Below are positions 44,072 to 53,498 of a stretch of 64,000 bases of DNA, piece after piece (position 1 is the first letter of the stretch; each line of letters starts with the position of its first letter). Below the pieces are notes generated by a model that worked only from the letters and a program-made list of their open reading frames with translations, was not told where the DNA came from and did no database searches. This DNA is from an uncultured Clostridiaceae bacterium (GTDB lineage: Bacteria; Bacillota; Clostridia; Lachnospirales; Lachnospiraceae): assembly GCA_902477765.1 (NCBI GenBank), contig CABSIM010000005.1, forward strand, positions 1 through 64,000, read 5' to 3'. Made by a program: the position numbers and the translations under genes.

Positions 44072-44124
44072 CCATTTCTGCCGCCGGAACAGGTGCTTGG
44101 AGAGCGGAAAGGGTTCAGGTGGAT

Positions 44125-44826
44125 ATGAAAAAAGAAAAGACACGGACCATGAAAAATCTGCCGGTATCGGAACAGCCCTATGAGAAGGTGCTGGAGTCAG
44201 GGGTTTCTTCCCTGTCAGACGGTGAACTTCTGGCTGTGATCCTGAGGAGCGGATCCAGAGGAGTGCCTGCCAGAGCACTGGCCGAACAGATCCTGGAACT
44301 GGGAAGTCCGCCGGGGCTGGCCGGTCTTCTGCATCATGCGCTTCCGGACTACAGATCCATCCGGGGAATCGGGAACGTAAAGGCCATTCAGCTTCTCTGT
44401 GTGGGTGAACTGTCCAAGCGGATCTGGAGATCCGCTGCGGCGGGGGATGCCCTGGCATTTCATCATCCTGAGGAGATTGCCGGCTATTATATGGAGGAAA
44501 TGCGCCATATGGAGCAGGAGTGCCTCCATCTGATGATCTTAAATACAAAAAATGTCCTGATCCGTGAACTGGAAATTTCCAGGGGAACGGCAAATGCTTC
44601 CATTGCCACTCCGAGAGAGCTGTTCATTGAAGCTCTCCGATACCGCGGGACCGGGATTGCCCTGGTTCATAATCATCCCAGCGGGGATGCCTCTCCCAGC
44701 AGGGAGGACTGCCTGTTTACAAAACGGGTGGCGGAAGCCGGAAATTTAATGGGAATTCCGCTGTTAGACCACGTTATAATAGGGGATAATTCCTATGTGA
44801 GTCTCAGGGAACGAGGAATTATATAA
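44125..44826 (+). CDS. radC: RadC family JAB-domain protein
   Basis: The 233-residue protein has an N-terminal helix-hairpin-helix part (GIGNVKAIQLL) and a C-terminal JAB/MPN metalloprotease-like domain. The conserved HNHPSGDASPSREDCLFTKR motif of the domain is present. The historical link of RadC to DNA repair is disputed, so the true function is open. ATG 44125 is chosen: the frame is open back to 43813, but those codons overlap the DUF4321 gene and give an atypical N-terminus. In many Firmicutes radC is followed by mreB; here mreC comes next. Confidence 0.9.
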   Translation: MKKEKTRTMKNLPVSEQPYEKVLESGVSSLSDGELLAVILRSGSRGVPARALAEQILELGSPPGLAGLLHHALPDYRSIRGIGNVKAIQLLCVGELSKRIWRSAAAGDALAFHHPEEIAGYYMEEMRHMEQECLHLMILNTKNVLIRELEISRGTANASIATPRELFIEALRYRGTGIALVHNHPSGDASPSREDCLFTKRVAEAGNLMGIPLLDHVIIGDNSYVSLRERGII

Positions 44827-44828
44827 AT

Positions 44829-45671
44829 ATGAAAAATACCAGATACTTTTTAGCAGGCCTTTCGGTGCTGTGTGTGTTTATGATCGCAGTCACCGCCATC
44901 AACGGAAAAGTCCTGAACCCGCTGCGGAGTGCTGTGGGATATGTGCTGGTGCCCATTCAGACCGGGATCAATACGGTCGGGACCAGCATTTATAATGAAA
45001 TCAGCAGCATAAAGGAAATGAAAACAGCCCTTGAAGACAAGGAGAGGCTTCAGGCAAGAGTGGATGAGCTGACGGAAGAAAACACAAGACTCCGGGCAGA
45101 GCAGGGAGAACTTTCCAGACTCAGGGAACTGTATGAGCTGGATCAGCAGTATATGCAGTATCCCAAAGTAGGAGCGCGGATCATCGCAAAGGATTCCGGA
45201 GACTGGTTTCATGTGTTCCGGATCAATAAAGGCGCGGATGACGGCATTGCCGAAGGCATGAATGTCATTGCCGAAGGCGGCCTCGTGGGAATCGTGACGG
45301 ACGTGGGTGCCAATTACGCCACAGTCCGTTCCATCATCGACGATTCCAGCCAGGTCAGCGCCATGGCGCAGCAGTCCGGAGATTCCTGCATTGTTTCCGG
45401 AGATCTGAAACTGTTTGAGGAAGGACGTCTCAGGCTGTCCTATATGGAAAAGGACGATGAAATCCGCGATGGAGACATGATCGTTACTTCCAATATCAGT
45501 GAAAAATTCCTTCCCGGAATTCTGATCGGATATGCCACGGACATTACCGTTGATTACAACGACAATTTAAGCAAATCCGGTTACCTGATTCCGGTGGCCC
45601 AGTTTGACCGGCTGCAGGAAGTCCTGGTGATCACGGAATTAAAGGATGCGGGGCCTGAATTTAATGAATAA
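44829..45671 (+). CDS. mreC: Rod shape-determining protein MreC
   Basis: The 280-residue protein has a short cytoplasmic tail and one N-terminal membrane helix (YFLAGLSVLCVFMIAVTAING). A coiled coil (about 62-100) follows, and then the double beta-barrel domain with GLVGIVTDVGANYATVRSI, the family hallmark. MreC scaffolds the cell-wall elongation complex with MreD, PBP2 and RodA, all encoded downstream. It begins two bases after radC. Confidence 0.94.
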   Translation: MKNTRYFLAGLSVLCVFMIAVTAINGKVLNPLRSAVGYVLVPIQTGINTVGTSIYNEISSIKEMKTALEDKERLQARVDELTEENTRLRAEQGELSRLRELYELDQQYMQYPKVGARIIAKDSGDWFHVFRINKGADDGIAEGMNVIAEGGLVGIVTDVGANYATVRSIIDDSSQVSAMAQQSGDSCIVSGDLKLFEEGRLRLSYMEKDDEIRDGDMIVTSNISEKFLPGILIGYATDITVDYNDNLSKSGYLIPVAQFDRLQEVLVITELKDAGPEFNE

Positions 45672-46194
45672 CAGTCTGAAACAGATTTGCATCAACCTTA
45701 TACTGATTATCCTGGCTTTTACCATACAGAGCTGCGTGTTTCCGCTGATGCCGTTTCTGTCCACATATCCGAATCTGCTTCTGATTCTGATTTTCTCCTT
45801 CGGATTCATCCGGGGAAGCCGATCAGGAATGGCGTACGGACTGGTGGCCGGTATTCTCATGGATCTTTCATCCGGCGGTCCGCTGGGATTCTACACGCTG
45901 CTCTTTGTCTGGATGGGCTATGCCAACGGTATCTGCACAAAGTATTATTATGAGGACTATATTACGCTTCCTCTTGTGCTCTGTGCACTCAACGAACTGG
46001 CCTATAACTTTTATGTATATGTGTTTGGCTTCCTGATCAGGGGACGTCTGGATCTGGGCTATTATCTGGTGAACATCATTCTTCCGGAAACGATTTTCAC
46101 CGTAGTGACAACATTGGCGGTATACAGGCTCTTCCTGTTCATCAGCAGAAAACTGGAAGAGATGGAAAAAAGGAGAGACACAACGATTGTTTAG
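45664..46194 (+). CDS. mreD: Rod shape-determining protein MreD
   Basis: The 176-residue integral membrane protein has five to six hydrophobic helices, with FGFIRGSRSGMAYGLVAGIL and DLSSGGPLGFYTLL as the usual MreD core. It works with MreC in the elongasome. ATG 45664 overlaps the mreC stop by eight bases and follows a GGGG element; an in-frame ATG at 45646 would add six residues. Its end overlaps the PBP2 start by eight bases. Confidence 0.92.
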   Translation: MNNSLKQICINLILIILAFTIQSCVFPLMPFLSTYPNLLLILIFSFGFIRGSRSGMAYGLVAGILMDLSSGGPLGFYTLLFVWMGYANGICTKYYYEDYITLPLVLCALNELAYNFYVYVFGFLIRGRLDLGYYLVNIILPETIFTVVTTLAVYRLFLFISRKLEEMEKRRDTTIV

Positions 46195-49066
46195 GGACTT
46201 ACTGGACATACTGAAAGATTTTCTGAAAAAACTCCTGGCTTCGCGGCTGTTCATTCTGGGCATCCTGTTCACATTTCTGTTTTCCGTTCTGGCCGTGCGC
46301 CTCTTTGAACTTCAGATTGTGGAAGGAGAAAGCTACCAGGAAAACTACATGGCAAAAACGGAAAAAGTTGTAAGCGTTGCCAGTACCAGAGGAAATATCT
46401 ATGACCGGAACGGAAATGTTCTGGCTTATAATGAGCTGGCCTACAACGTGACCATCCAGGACAACGGTCAGTATTCCACCACCAACGAAAAGAATCTGAT
46501 GCTTCTGAGACTGGTCCGGATCCTGAACCGCCATGGTGAGAAGATTCAGGGAGATTTTTCCGTGGGATTCGATTACAACGGAGAGATGGTCTACACCACC
46601 ACCAGTGAGCTGGAGCGCAAGCGTTTTCTGAGAGATTACTACGGCCTGAAAAGCATCGAGGAACTGGACAACCCTGACGGTTCCACCCCCTCGGATGTTA
46701 CGGCAGAGGAAATTTTCCTGAAAAAGAAAGAATCCTATGGTCTCAACAAGCTGAAGGACGAAGACGGAAACCCTGTGGAGATGACCGATGAGGAAGCGCT
46801 GGCTGTTGTCAACATCCGTTATACCATGGGATTTACCGCTTACCGCAAATATGAGGCCACCACCATCGCCACCAATGTCAGCAAGGAAACCATGACGGAT
46901 GTGTTGGAAAACTCAGCGGATCTTCTTGGCGTGAACATTGAGAAATCCACCATCCGCGTGTACAATGACAGCGTATATTTTGCACCGATCATCGGATATA
47001 TCGGTAAAATCTGGGACGAGGAACTGGAGGAACTGAGGAAAACCAATCCGGATTATGAGCTGACAGATCTGGTGGGAAAAACAGGCATTGAGGCATCCAT
47101 GGAAGAGTATCTCCAGGGGAAAAAGGGATCTCAGACCATGTATGTGGACAGTATGGGACGGATTCTGGAAGTTGTGTCTGAAACGGCGCCCACCGCAGGG
47201 AACGATATTTACCTGACACTGGACAGGGATCTGCAGATCGGCGTCTACCACATTCTGGAGCAGCAGCTGGCCGGTATTATTACCAATAAGCTGGTGAACC
47301 GTGATCTGACGGAAGACGATTACAACAAGGCTTCCAATATCCCCATTCCGGTGAAGGATGTCTATTTTCAGTTCATCAACAACAATATCCTGGACTTCAA
47401 TGCCTTTTCAGCTCCGGAGGCGTCACAGGTGGAAAAGACCATTTACAGCAAATATAAAAGTGCCTGGGAACAGGCACTGGGAAATATCCAGTCGGAGCTT
47501 ATGAATGAAAATGCGGCTCCCATGTCAGCCCTTTCCGAGTCCATGTATTCCTATATGCAGTATATTTACTCTTATCTGTCAGATCAGGATATTATTCTTA
47601 CAGATAAAATCAGCCAGGAATCGGAAGCATATCAGGCATGGAAGGCAGACTCCATAAGCCTCAGGGATTATCTTTATGCCGGAATTGCCGACAGCTGGAT
47701 CGATTCCACCAAACTGGAGATCGATTCCAAATATTCAGGCGCTGACGATATTTATGAGACCCTGGTTCAATATGTCATGGAGGACCTTCAGTCCGATACC
47801 GCATTTGCCAAAAAGATTTACCGCTATCTGATCAATGACGGCACCGTTTCTGGACGGGAACTGTGCCTGGCTCTGTATTCCCAGAATGTTCTTGCCTATG
47901 ATGAAAATGAAGTGAGAATGCTGGAAGCAGGCGGAGAGGAGTATGCATTCCAGTTCATCCGTCAGAAAATTTCGGATATCGAGATTACTCCGGCTCAGCT
48001 GGCGCTGGATCCGTGTTCTGCCGGCTGCGTCATTACGGATGTAAACACGGGAGAGGTCCGTGCCCTTGTGACCTACCCCAGCTATGACAACAACAAGTTT
48101 TCCGGTACCGTGGATGCGGAGTATTACAACAAGCTGAGCAACGATCTGTCGCTTCCGCTGTTCAATAATGCGACCCAGGCCCAGAAGGCACCGGGATCCA
48201 CCTTCAAGCCCATCATCGCTGTTGCGGCGCTGGAAGAGGGCGTCATCGGCCTGTCCGACACGGTGACCTGTACCGGCCAGTATAATGAAATCACCCCGCA
48301 TCTGAAGTGCTGGATCTATCCGGGTTCCCACGGCGCTCTGGATGTGGTTTCGGGAATCCAGAATTCCTGTAATGTCTTCTTTGCGGAAATGGGACACAGA
48401 TTCTCTCTGGATGAAAACGGAACGTATGATCCGGAAAAGGGAATCGAGGTCATCCGGAAATACGCTTCCATGTTCGGACTGGATGAAACCACCGGAATTG
48501 AGATTTCTGAACGTGCGCCCAATATGACCACGGAAAATCCGGAAGCCTCATCCATCGGACAGGGAACCAACCAGTATTCCAATATCCAGCTGTCACGGTA
48601 TATTTCCGCCATTGCCAACCGCGGAACCGTATTTAATCTGAGTCTGCTGGATCAAATGACGGATTCCCAGGGGAATCTGATTGAGGATTTCACCCCGCAG
48701 ATCCGTTCTCAGGCAGATGTGGCAGATTCCACCTGGGATGCAGTTCAGGAGGGTATGCGGCGGGTGATTTCAGACGGATCATCCAGACAGATCTTCAGTG
48801 ATCTGGAAGTGGATATCGCGGGAAAGACAGGTACTGCGGAAGAAATCAAAAACGGCCATAAGATCAATCACGCATTCTTTGTATCTTTTGCGCCTTATGA
48901 TGATCCGGAAATTGCCGTAACCATCAACATTCCTTACGGATATTCTTCCAGCAATGCGGCTACGGCTGCCAAGAATATCTACCGTTTCTATTACGGCTAC
49001 ACAGACCTGGACTACATTCTCAACAACAGCGCGCTGAATGTCTCCAATGTGGAGATCGGAGACTAG
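46187..49066 (+). CDS. mrdA: Class B penicillin-binding protein 2 (elongasome transpeptidase) with a large insert
   Basis: The 959-residue protein starts with TTG (46187) after AGGAGAGA. It has an N-terminal anchor (FILGILFTFLFSVLAVRLF), a pedestal domain with STRGNIYDRNGNVLAYN, and a transpeptidase domain with Ser671 in GSTFK, an SCN motif (QNSCNVFF) and Lys880 in KTG. Typical PBP2 is about 600-700 residues. The extra length is mostly residues about 360-610, between LTLDRDLQIGVYHILEQQL and GCVITDVNTGEVRAL, a helical segment rich in Tyr, Asp and Ser. The mre context assigns it to elongation rather than division or sporulation. Confidence 0.92.
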   Translation: MFRDLLDILKDFLKKLLASRLFILGILFTFLFSVLAVRLFELQIVEGESYQENYMAKTEKVVSVASTRGNIYDRNGNVLAYNELAYNVTIQDNGQYSTTNEKNLMLLRLVRILNRHGEKIQGDFSVGFDYNGEMVYTTTSELERKRFLRDYYGLKSIEELDNPDGSTPSDVTAEEIFLKKKESYGLNKLKDEDGNPVEMTDEEALAVVNIRYTMGFTAYRKYEATTIATNVSKETMTDVLENSADLLGVNIEKSTIRVYNDSVYFAPIIGYIGKIWDEELEELRKTNPDYELTDLVGKTGIEASMEEYLQGKKGSQTMYVDSMGRILEVVSETAPTAGNDIYLTLDRDLQIGVYHILEQQLAGIITNKLVNRDLTEDDYNKASNIPIPVKDVYFQFINNNILDFNAFSAPEASQVEKTIYSKYKSAWEQALGNIQSELMNENAAPMSALSESMYSYMQYIYSYLSDQDIILTDKISQESEAYQAWKADSISLRDYLYAGIADSWIDSTKLEIDSKYSGADDIYETLVQYVMEDLQSDTAFAKKIYRYLINDGTVSGRELCLALYSQNVLAYDENEVRMLEAGGEEYAFQFIRQKISDIEITPAQLALDPCSAGCVITDVNTGEVRALVTYPSYDNNKFSGTVDAEYYNKLSNDLSLPLFNNATQAQKAPGSTFKPIIAVAALEEGVIGLSDTVTCTGQYNEITPHLKCWIYPGSHGALDVVSGIQNSCNVFFAEMGHRFSLDENGTYDPEKGIEVIRKYASMFGLDETTGIEISERAPNMTTENPEASSIGQGTNQYSNIQLSRYISAIANRGTVFNLSLLDQMTDSQGNLIEDFTPQIRSQADVADSTWDAVQEGMRRVISDGSSRQIFSDLEVDIAGKTGTAEEIKNGHKINHAFFVSFAPYDDPEIAVTINIPYGYSSSNAATAAKNIYRFYYGYTDLDYILNNSALNVSNVEIGD

Positions 49067-49087
49067 GCCGAAAGGGGGATTCTTTTT

Positions 49088-49753
49088 ATGCATAATACGG
49101 TGGTGATAAAGGGAAACAAGGCCGGCATGACCGTCTATCTGGACCGGGAAAGCCCCTTTGAGGAACTTCTTGAAAAAGTCAAGGAAAAATTCAGAGAAAC
49201 CTCCAGATTCTGGGGTTCCGCCCAGATGACCCTTACCCTGGAAGGGCGGGAGCTCACTGCAGAAGAAGAATTCAGAATCGTCAATGCCATTACGGAAAAT
49301 TCCGGCATTGAGGTCCTGTGCCTGATTGATACGGATGCCAACCGCATCGAACGGTGCGAAAAAGCCCTCAATGAAAAACTGATGGAACTTTCCTCACACA
49401 CAGGGCAGTTTTATAAGGGAAGCCTGCGGGACGGAGATGTACTGGAATCAGAAGCCAGCATTGTCATCATCGGTGATGTGGAAAAGGGCGCCAGAGTCAT
49501 GGCCAAAGGAAATGTCATTGTGCTGGGCGCCCTGAAGGGCAGTGTTTCTGCCGGGATTTCCGGCAATCTCAATGCCGTGGTGGTGGCATTTGAAATGGCT
49601 CCTGTCATGGTGAAAATTGCGGATCTTTCCCTCCGCGGCGGAAGCCATAAGCTTCCGTTTGCAAGAGGTCCCATGAGTATTCTTGTAGAAAATGGTCGGA
49701 TTTGTTCGCAACCAATAAAAAAGAGCTTCTTAAATGCATTAAATTTCATTTAA
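49088..49753 (+). CDS. minC: Septum site-determining protein MinC
   Basis: The 221-residue protein inhibits FtsZ polymerisation away from midcell. The N-terminal FtsZ-inhibitory domain is followed by the C-terminal beta-helix that binds MinD (SLRDGDVLESEASIVIIGDV and MAKGNVIVLGALKGSVSAG are typical). AAAGGGGG lies ahead of the ATG. It begins 22 bp after PBP2, so division-site and elongation genes share a transcript. Confidence 0.92.
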   Translation: MHNTVVIKGNKAGMTVYLDRESPFEELLEKVKEKFRETSRFWGSAQMTLTLEGRELTAEEEFRIVNAITENSGIEVLCLIDTDANRIERCEKALNEKLMELSSHTGQFYKGSLRDGDVLESEASIVIIGDVEKGARVMAKGNVIVLGALKGSVSAGISGNLNAVVVAFEMAPVMVKIADLSLRGGSHKLPFARGPMSILVENGRICSQPIKKSFLNALNFI

Positions 49754-49824
49754 TACTGGAAATATTTTTAATTTTCATGTAGAATAGAAGAGCTAGGAAC
49801 AACTGAATACAGGAGGATATTCTT

Positions 49825-50616
49825 ATGAGTGAAGTCATTGTTGTTACATCCGGTAAAGGGGGTGTGGGCAAGACGACGACCTCTGCGAATGTCGGGACAG
49901 GTCTTGCCATGCTGGGTGAGAAGGTGGTGCTCATTGATACGGACATCGGCCTTCGGAATCTGGACGTGGTCATGGGACTGGAAAACCGCATCGTCTACAA
50001 TCTTGTGGACGTCGTGGAGGGAAATTGCCGTATGAAGCAGGCCCTTATAAAAGACAAAAGATATCCGAACCTGTTTTTGCTTCCATCCGCCCAGACCAGG
50101 GACAAGTCTTCGGTGTCTCCCGGTCAGATGATGAAACTGGTGGATGACCTGAGGGAAGAATTTGACTATATTCTTCTGGACTGCCCTGCAGGCATCGAGC
50201 AGGGCTTCAAAAATGCCATTGCCGGTGCGGACCGGGCTTTCATTGTTACAACCCCGGAGGTTTCGGCCATCCGTGACGCAGACCGGATTGTAGGACTCCT
50301 GGAGGCGTCGGAAATCCGGAAAATGGATCTGATTGTCAACCGGATCCGCATGGATATGGTGCGGCGCGGAGACATGATGTCCATTGAAGATGTTACGGAC
50401 ATTCTGGGAATTCCCATTCTGGGAGCCATTCCGGATGACGAGGAAATCGTCATCTCCACCAATCAGGGAGAGCCTCTGGTGGGAATGAATTCCTTTGCCG
50501 GACAGGCGTATCTTAATATCTGCAGACGGGTGCTCGGTCAGGAGGTGCCTCTGATGGATCTTGAGATGAACCGGGGAATTTTCGCAAAACTGACCGGACT
50601 GCTGAAAAGGGCATAG
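49825..50616 (+). CDS. minD: Septum site-determining protein MinD
   Basis: The 263-residue ATPase positions MinC at the membrane. The deviant Walker A SGKGGVGKTT (Lys11 and Lys16) opens the protein. DTDIGLRNLDVVMGLENR is the switch I region and a basic amphipathic tail (FAKLTGLLKRA) is the membrane-targeting helix. AGGAGG precedes the ATG at good spacing. A 71-bp gap separates it from minC, with a weak TAGAAT but no full promoter. Confidence 0.97.
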   Translation: MSEVIVVTSGKGGVGKTTTSANVGTGLAMLGEKVVLIDTDIGLRNLDVVMGLENRIVYNLVDVVEGNCRMKQALIKDKRYPNLFLLPSAQTRDKSSVSPGQMMKLVDDLREEFDYILLDCPAGIEQGFKNAIAGADRAFIVTTPEVSAIRDADRIVGLLEASEIRKMDLIVNRIRMDMVRRGDMMSIEDVTDILGIPILGAIPDDEEIVISTNQGEPLVGMNSFAGQAYLNICRRVLGQEVPLMDLEMNRGIFAKLTGLLKRA

Positions 50617-50623
50617 ATAGCAT

Positions 50624-50905
50624 ATGAATTTTATGGAAATCCTGACCAAACGGAATTCCGGGACCATCGCCAAACGGCGGCTTCAGTTTCTTCTGATTTC
50701 TGACCGAGCGGGATGCACGCCCGAAATTCTCGAAATGCTCAAGGACGACATGATAAAAGTCATATCAAAATACATGGAAATCGACACGAACGGGCTGGAG
50801 ATCAAGGTGACTCAGGTGGAAGATTCCAGTCTTGGAACCAGAATGCCTGTGCTGTATGCCAGCATACCGGTTCGTGTCCTACTTACCAAGGGGACTTGCC
50901 TGTAA
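50624..50905 (+). CDS. minE: Cell division topological specificity factor MinE
   Basis: The 93-residue protein carries the MinD-interacting N-terminal segment (IAKRRLQFLLISDR) and a C-terminal dimerisation domain (MEIDTNGLEIKVTQ). MinE drives MinCD oscillation, so this organism uses the MinE-type system rather than DivIVA/MinJ alone. The ATG has a weak site upstream; a second in-frame ATG at 50633 is an alternative. The stop overlaps the rodA start by one base (TAATG). Confidence 0.93.
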   Translation: MNFMEILTKRNSGTIAKRRLQFLLISDRAGCTPEILEMLKDDMIKVISKYMEIDTNGLEIKVTQVEDSSLGTRMPVLYASIPVRVLLTKGTCL

Positions 50906-52026
50906 TGCTTTCAGAATATAATTTCAAAAGTTTCAATTTCCGGCTGCTGTTCTATGTTGCCGCGCTTACGGTAATCGGCATCATCGTCATTAACAGCGCT
51001 GTGGCCGGAGATGTCAGCTATACCCATAAACAGCTTATCGGTTTCGGCAGCGGTCTGGGACTTGCCCTGATTTTTTCGCTGATCAATTACCGGTGGCTCC
51101 TGAAATTCAATGGTGTTATTTACATTGGCTGCATTGTCATTCTGGCGGCCGTGATCCTGAACGGAAAACTGGGCGGCGGTTCCATGCGCTGGATTGAACT
51201 TCCTCTCATCGGCCGTTTCCAGCCGTCTGAATTTGTAAAGATCGGTCTGATTCTTTTCTTTTCCTGGTATCTTCAGAAATACCAGGAAAAGATCAACAGA
51301 CCTTTGACACTGCTTTCCGTGGCGGTTCTGGCGTCGGTCCCTCTGTTCCTGATTCTGGAACAGCCGGATCTTTCCACCAGTATCGTGATCGCATTTTTCA
51401 TACTCTGCCTGATCTATACATCGGGAATTGATTACCGGTGGATCTTCGGAACACTGGCGGTGGTTCTTCCGCTGGGAGGAATCATGCTGTTTCTGGCCGC
51501 AAAGGGACTGGTTCCCTTTCTCCGCGGCTATCAGGTCAACCGGATCCTGGCTTTTATCAATCCGGGCAAATATGCGGAACTGAATCTTCAGCAGGATAAT
51601 TCCAAGATGGCCATCGGATCCGGGCAGCTTTACGGAAAAGGGCTGTTTAATGACACGGCAATTTCCGTTAAAAACGGCAATTTTTTATCAGAGGAACATA
51701 CAGATTTCATTTTTTCTGTTCTGGGAGAGGAAATGGGATTTGTGGGATGCATGGTTGTTCTGGTGCTTTTTCTGCTCCTGGCGTTTGAATGCCTTCATAT
51801 GGCAAATCATGCCAGGGATCTGAGCGGAAGGCTGATCTGCACAGGCATGGCTGCCCTGATCAGTTTTCAGGCCTTTACAAACATTGCGGTTGCCACGGGG
51901 GTGTTTCCCAATACGGGACTTCCTCTTCCTTTCATCAGCTATGGTGTCAGTTCTCTGGTAAGTCTTTATATAGGAATCGGTATTGTGCTGAACGTTGGTC
52001 TGCAGCGCAGCAAATTAGAATTTTAA
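50905..52026 (+). CDS. rodA: SEDS-family peptidoglycan glycosyltransferase RodA
   Basis: The 373-residue polytopic membrane protein polymerises lipid II during elongation with PBP2. SEDS features are visible: SMRWIELPLIGRFQPSEF, LEQPDLSTSIV, and GVFPNTGLPLPFISYGVSSL near the end. AAGGGGA (50888-50894) lies inside minE. The start overlaps the minE stop, coupling MinE and RodA translation. RodA rather than FtsW is inferred from the mreCD-PBP2 context. Confidence 0.93.
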   Translation: MLSEYNFKSFNFRLLFYVAALTVIGIIVINSAVAGDVSYTHKQLIGFGSGLGLALIFSLINYRWLLKFNGVIYIGCIVILAAVILNGKLGGGSMRWIELPLIGRFQPSEFVKIGLILFFSWYLQKYQEKINRPLTLLSVAVLASVPLFLILEQPDLSTSIVIAFFILCLIYTSGIDYRWIFGTLAVVLPLGGIMLFLAAKGLVPFLRGYQVNRILAFINPGKYAELNLQQDNSKMAIGSGQLYGKGLFNDTAISVKNGNFLSEEHTDFIFSVLGEEMGFVGCMVVLVLFLLLAFECLHMANHARDLSGRLICTGMAALISFQAFTNIAVATGVFPNTGLPLPFISYGVSSLVSLYIGIGIVLNVGLQRSKLEF

Positions 52027-52038
52027 GGAGGTATGGCC

Positions 52039-52434
52039 ATGAATGTCGGGTTGATTGCACATGATTCCAAAAAAAAGCTGATGCAGAATTTCTGCATTGC
52101 CTATAAGGGAATCCTCAGTAAGCATACACTGTATGCCACCGGTACGACAGGCAAACTGATCGAAGAAGTAACAAATCTGAATATACACAAATTCCTTCCG
52201 GGACATCTGGGAGGAGAACAGCAGATGGGAGCACAGATTGAAAACAATGATATTGATCTGGTGATCTTTCTGAGGGATCCGCTGTCTCCCAAATCACATG
52301 AGCCTGATGTCAACAAGGCTGTCCGGCTTTGCGATATTCATAATGTGCCGCTGGCAACCAACCTGGCAACTGCTGAATTACTGGTCAAGGCTCTGGACCG
52401 TGGAGATCTGGAATGGCGAGAAATTTACAAATAA
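52039..52434 (+). CDS. mgsA: Methylglyoxal synthase
   Basis: The 131-residue enzyme converts dihydroxyacetone phosphate to methylglyoxal and phosphate. Features are [39 protein letters not shown] and [15 protein letters not shown], with the catalytic Asp and phosphate-binding residues in these motifs. ATG 52039 is preferred to 52033 because GGAGG (52027-52031) is seven bases away. It lies within the cell-wall cluster and overlaps the carboxypeptidase gene by 22 bp. Confidence 0.94.
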   Translation: MNVGLIAHDSKKKLMQNFCIAYKGILSKHTLYATGTTGKLIEEVTNLNIHKFLPGHLGGEQQMGAQIENNDIDLVIFLRDPLSPKSHEPDVNKAVRLCDIHNVPLATNLATAELLVKALDRGDLEWREIYK

Positions 52435-53408
52435 AAAAGGCGTTCAGAGGGGCAGACAGATTCTCCTTTCTGCTCCTTTTGCTTACGGTCTGTCTGACAT
52501 GTTCCGGGTGCCGGAACCAGAACGTACCGGACGATCTTTATTCTTTTGAAGCCAGGGCGGGAAACTTCTCCAGGGATTCGGAAGCTGCTGCGGTGCCGTT
52601 TGCATCCGGTCTTTCTGTTCTTACCGGAGAAGATGATCAGGTTCCTCAGCTGGAAGCTGAGGCCGCCGCTGTTTTTGATCTGAGCGGAGGAGAAGCCATA
52701 TTTCACAAGAATGCTCTGGAACGTATGAATCCGGCCAGCACCACAAAAATCATGACAGCGATTCTGGCTCTGAAAAACGGAAATCTGGATGAAGAAATTA
52801 CGGTGGGAGATGAAGTGACCGTTACGGAAGCCGGATCTTCCATGTGCGGTGTACTTCCAGGCGAAACCATGACTCTGCGTCAGCTTCTTTACGGGCTTAT
52901 GCTTCCGTCCGGCAATGATGCCGCCAATGCCATTGCCGTTCATCTGGCCGGAAGTATAGACGCCTTCGCAGATATGATGAACGAAGAAGCCCGGCGTATC
53001 GGTGCCACAGGCACTCATTTCGTCAATGCCAACGGTCTTACGGATCCGGATCATTATACAACTGCCTATGATCTGTATCTGATGTTCCGTGAGGCCCTGA
53101 CATATCCGGAGTTTCGTGAGATTATCGGCACCCAGTCCTATACCGCAGTCTATACAGGGGCTGACGGAACTGAGAAGAGCACCGTCTGGACAGCCAGCAA
53201 TTACTATATGACCGGAAAAGCTGAAGCCCCGGACGGGCTGTCGGTTTTCGGCGGCAAAACAGGTACCACCAGCGCTGCCGGTTACTGCCTTATTATGGGC
53301 TGCAGGTCGGAAGACGGCCATGAATACGCATCTGTGGTAATGAAAGCCGGAAGCAGGGATCAGCTATATGATAATATGACAAAGATAATTTCTAATATTG
53401 TCAAATAG
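52413..53408 (+). CDS. D-alanyl-D-alanine carboxypeptidase (DacA-like, S11)
   Basis: The 331-residue protein trims the terminal D-Ala of peptidoglycan stem peptides. The active-site motifs are Ser109-x-x-Lys112 (ASTTK), SGN (PSGNDAAN) and GGKTGTT. The N-terminus is an export signal ending in LTCSGC; the Cys could be lipidated but the lipobox is atypical. The C-terminal domain of larger DacA proteins is absent. The start lies inside mgsA. There is no clear terminator after it; a new promoter follows at once. Confidence 0.9.
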   Translation: MARNLQIKKAFRGADRFSFLLLLLTVCLTCSGCRNQNVPDDLYSFEARAGNFSRDSEAAAVPFASGLSVLTGEDDQVPQLEAEAAAVFDLSGGEAIFHKNALERMNPASTTKIMTAILALKNGNLDEEITVGDEVTVTEAGSSMCGVLPGETMTLRQLLYGLMLPSGNDAANAIAVHLAGSIDAFADMMNEEARRIGATGTHFVNANGLTDPDHYTTAYDLYLMFREALTYPEFREIIGTQSYTAVYTGADGTEKSTVWTASNYYMTGKAEAPDGLSVFGGKTGTTSAAGYCLIMGCRSEDGHEYASVVMKAGSRDQLYDNMTKIISNIVK

Positions 53409-53411
53409 TTG

Positions 53412-53440
53412 TTGCATTTTTTGGATATTTAGTCTATAAT
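53412..53440 (+). promoter_or_regulatory. SigA-type promoter for the P-loop orphan gene
   Basis: TTGCAT (53412-53417) and perfect TATAAT (53435-53440) have 17-bp spacing. It starts four bases after the previous stop codon. Confidence 0.88.
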
Positions 53441-53498
53441 CAAAACATATAAAAACGATTTTTTATACAAATCATATAAATCCAAGGAGGAGATCATT

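Noticed and set aside
43813..44124. A 104-codon N-terminal extension of radC
   Set aside because: It overlaps the DUF4321 gene in another frame and has shadow-like composition; ATG 44125 gives normal RadC length.
49780..49785. TAGAAT ahead of minD as a promoter
   Set aside because: No -35 hexamer or TGn extension is found at the proper distance.
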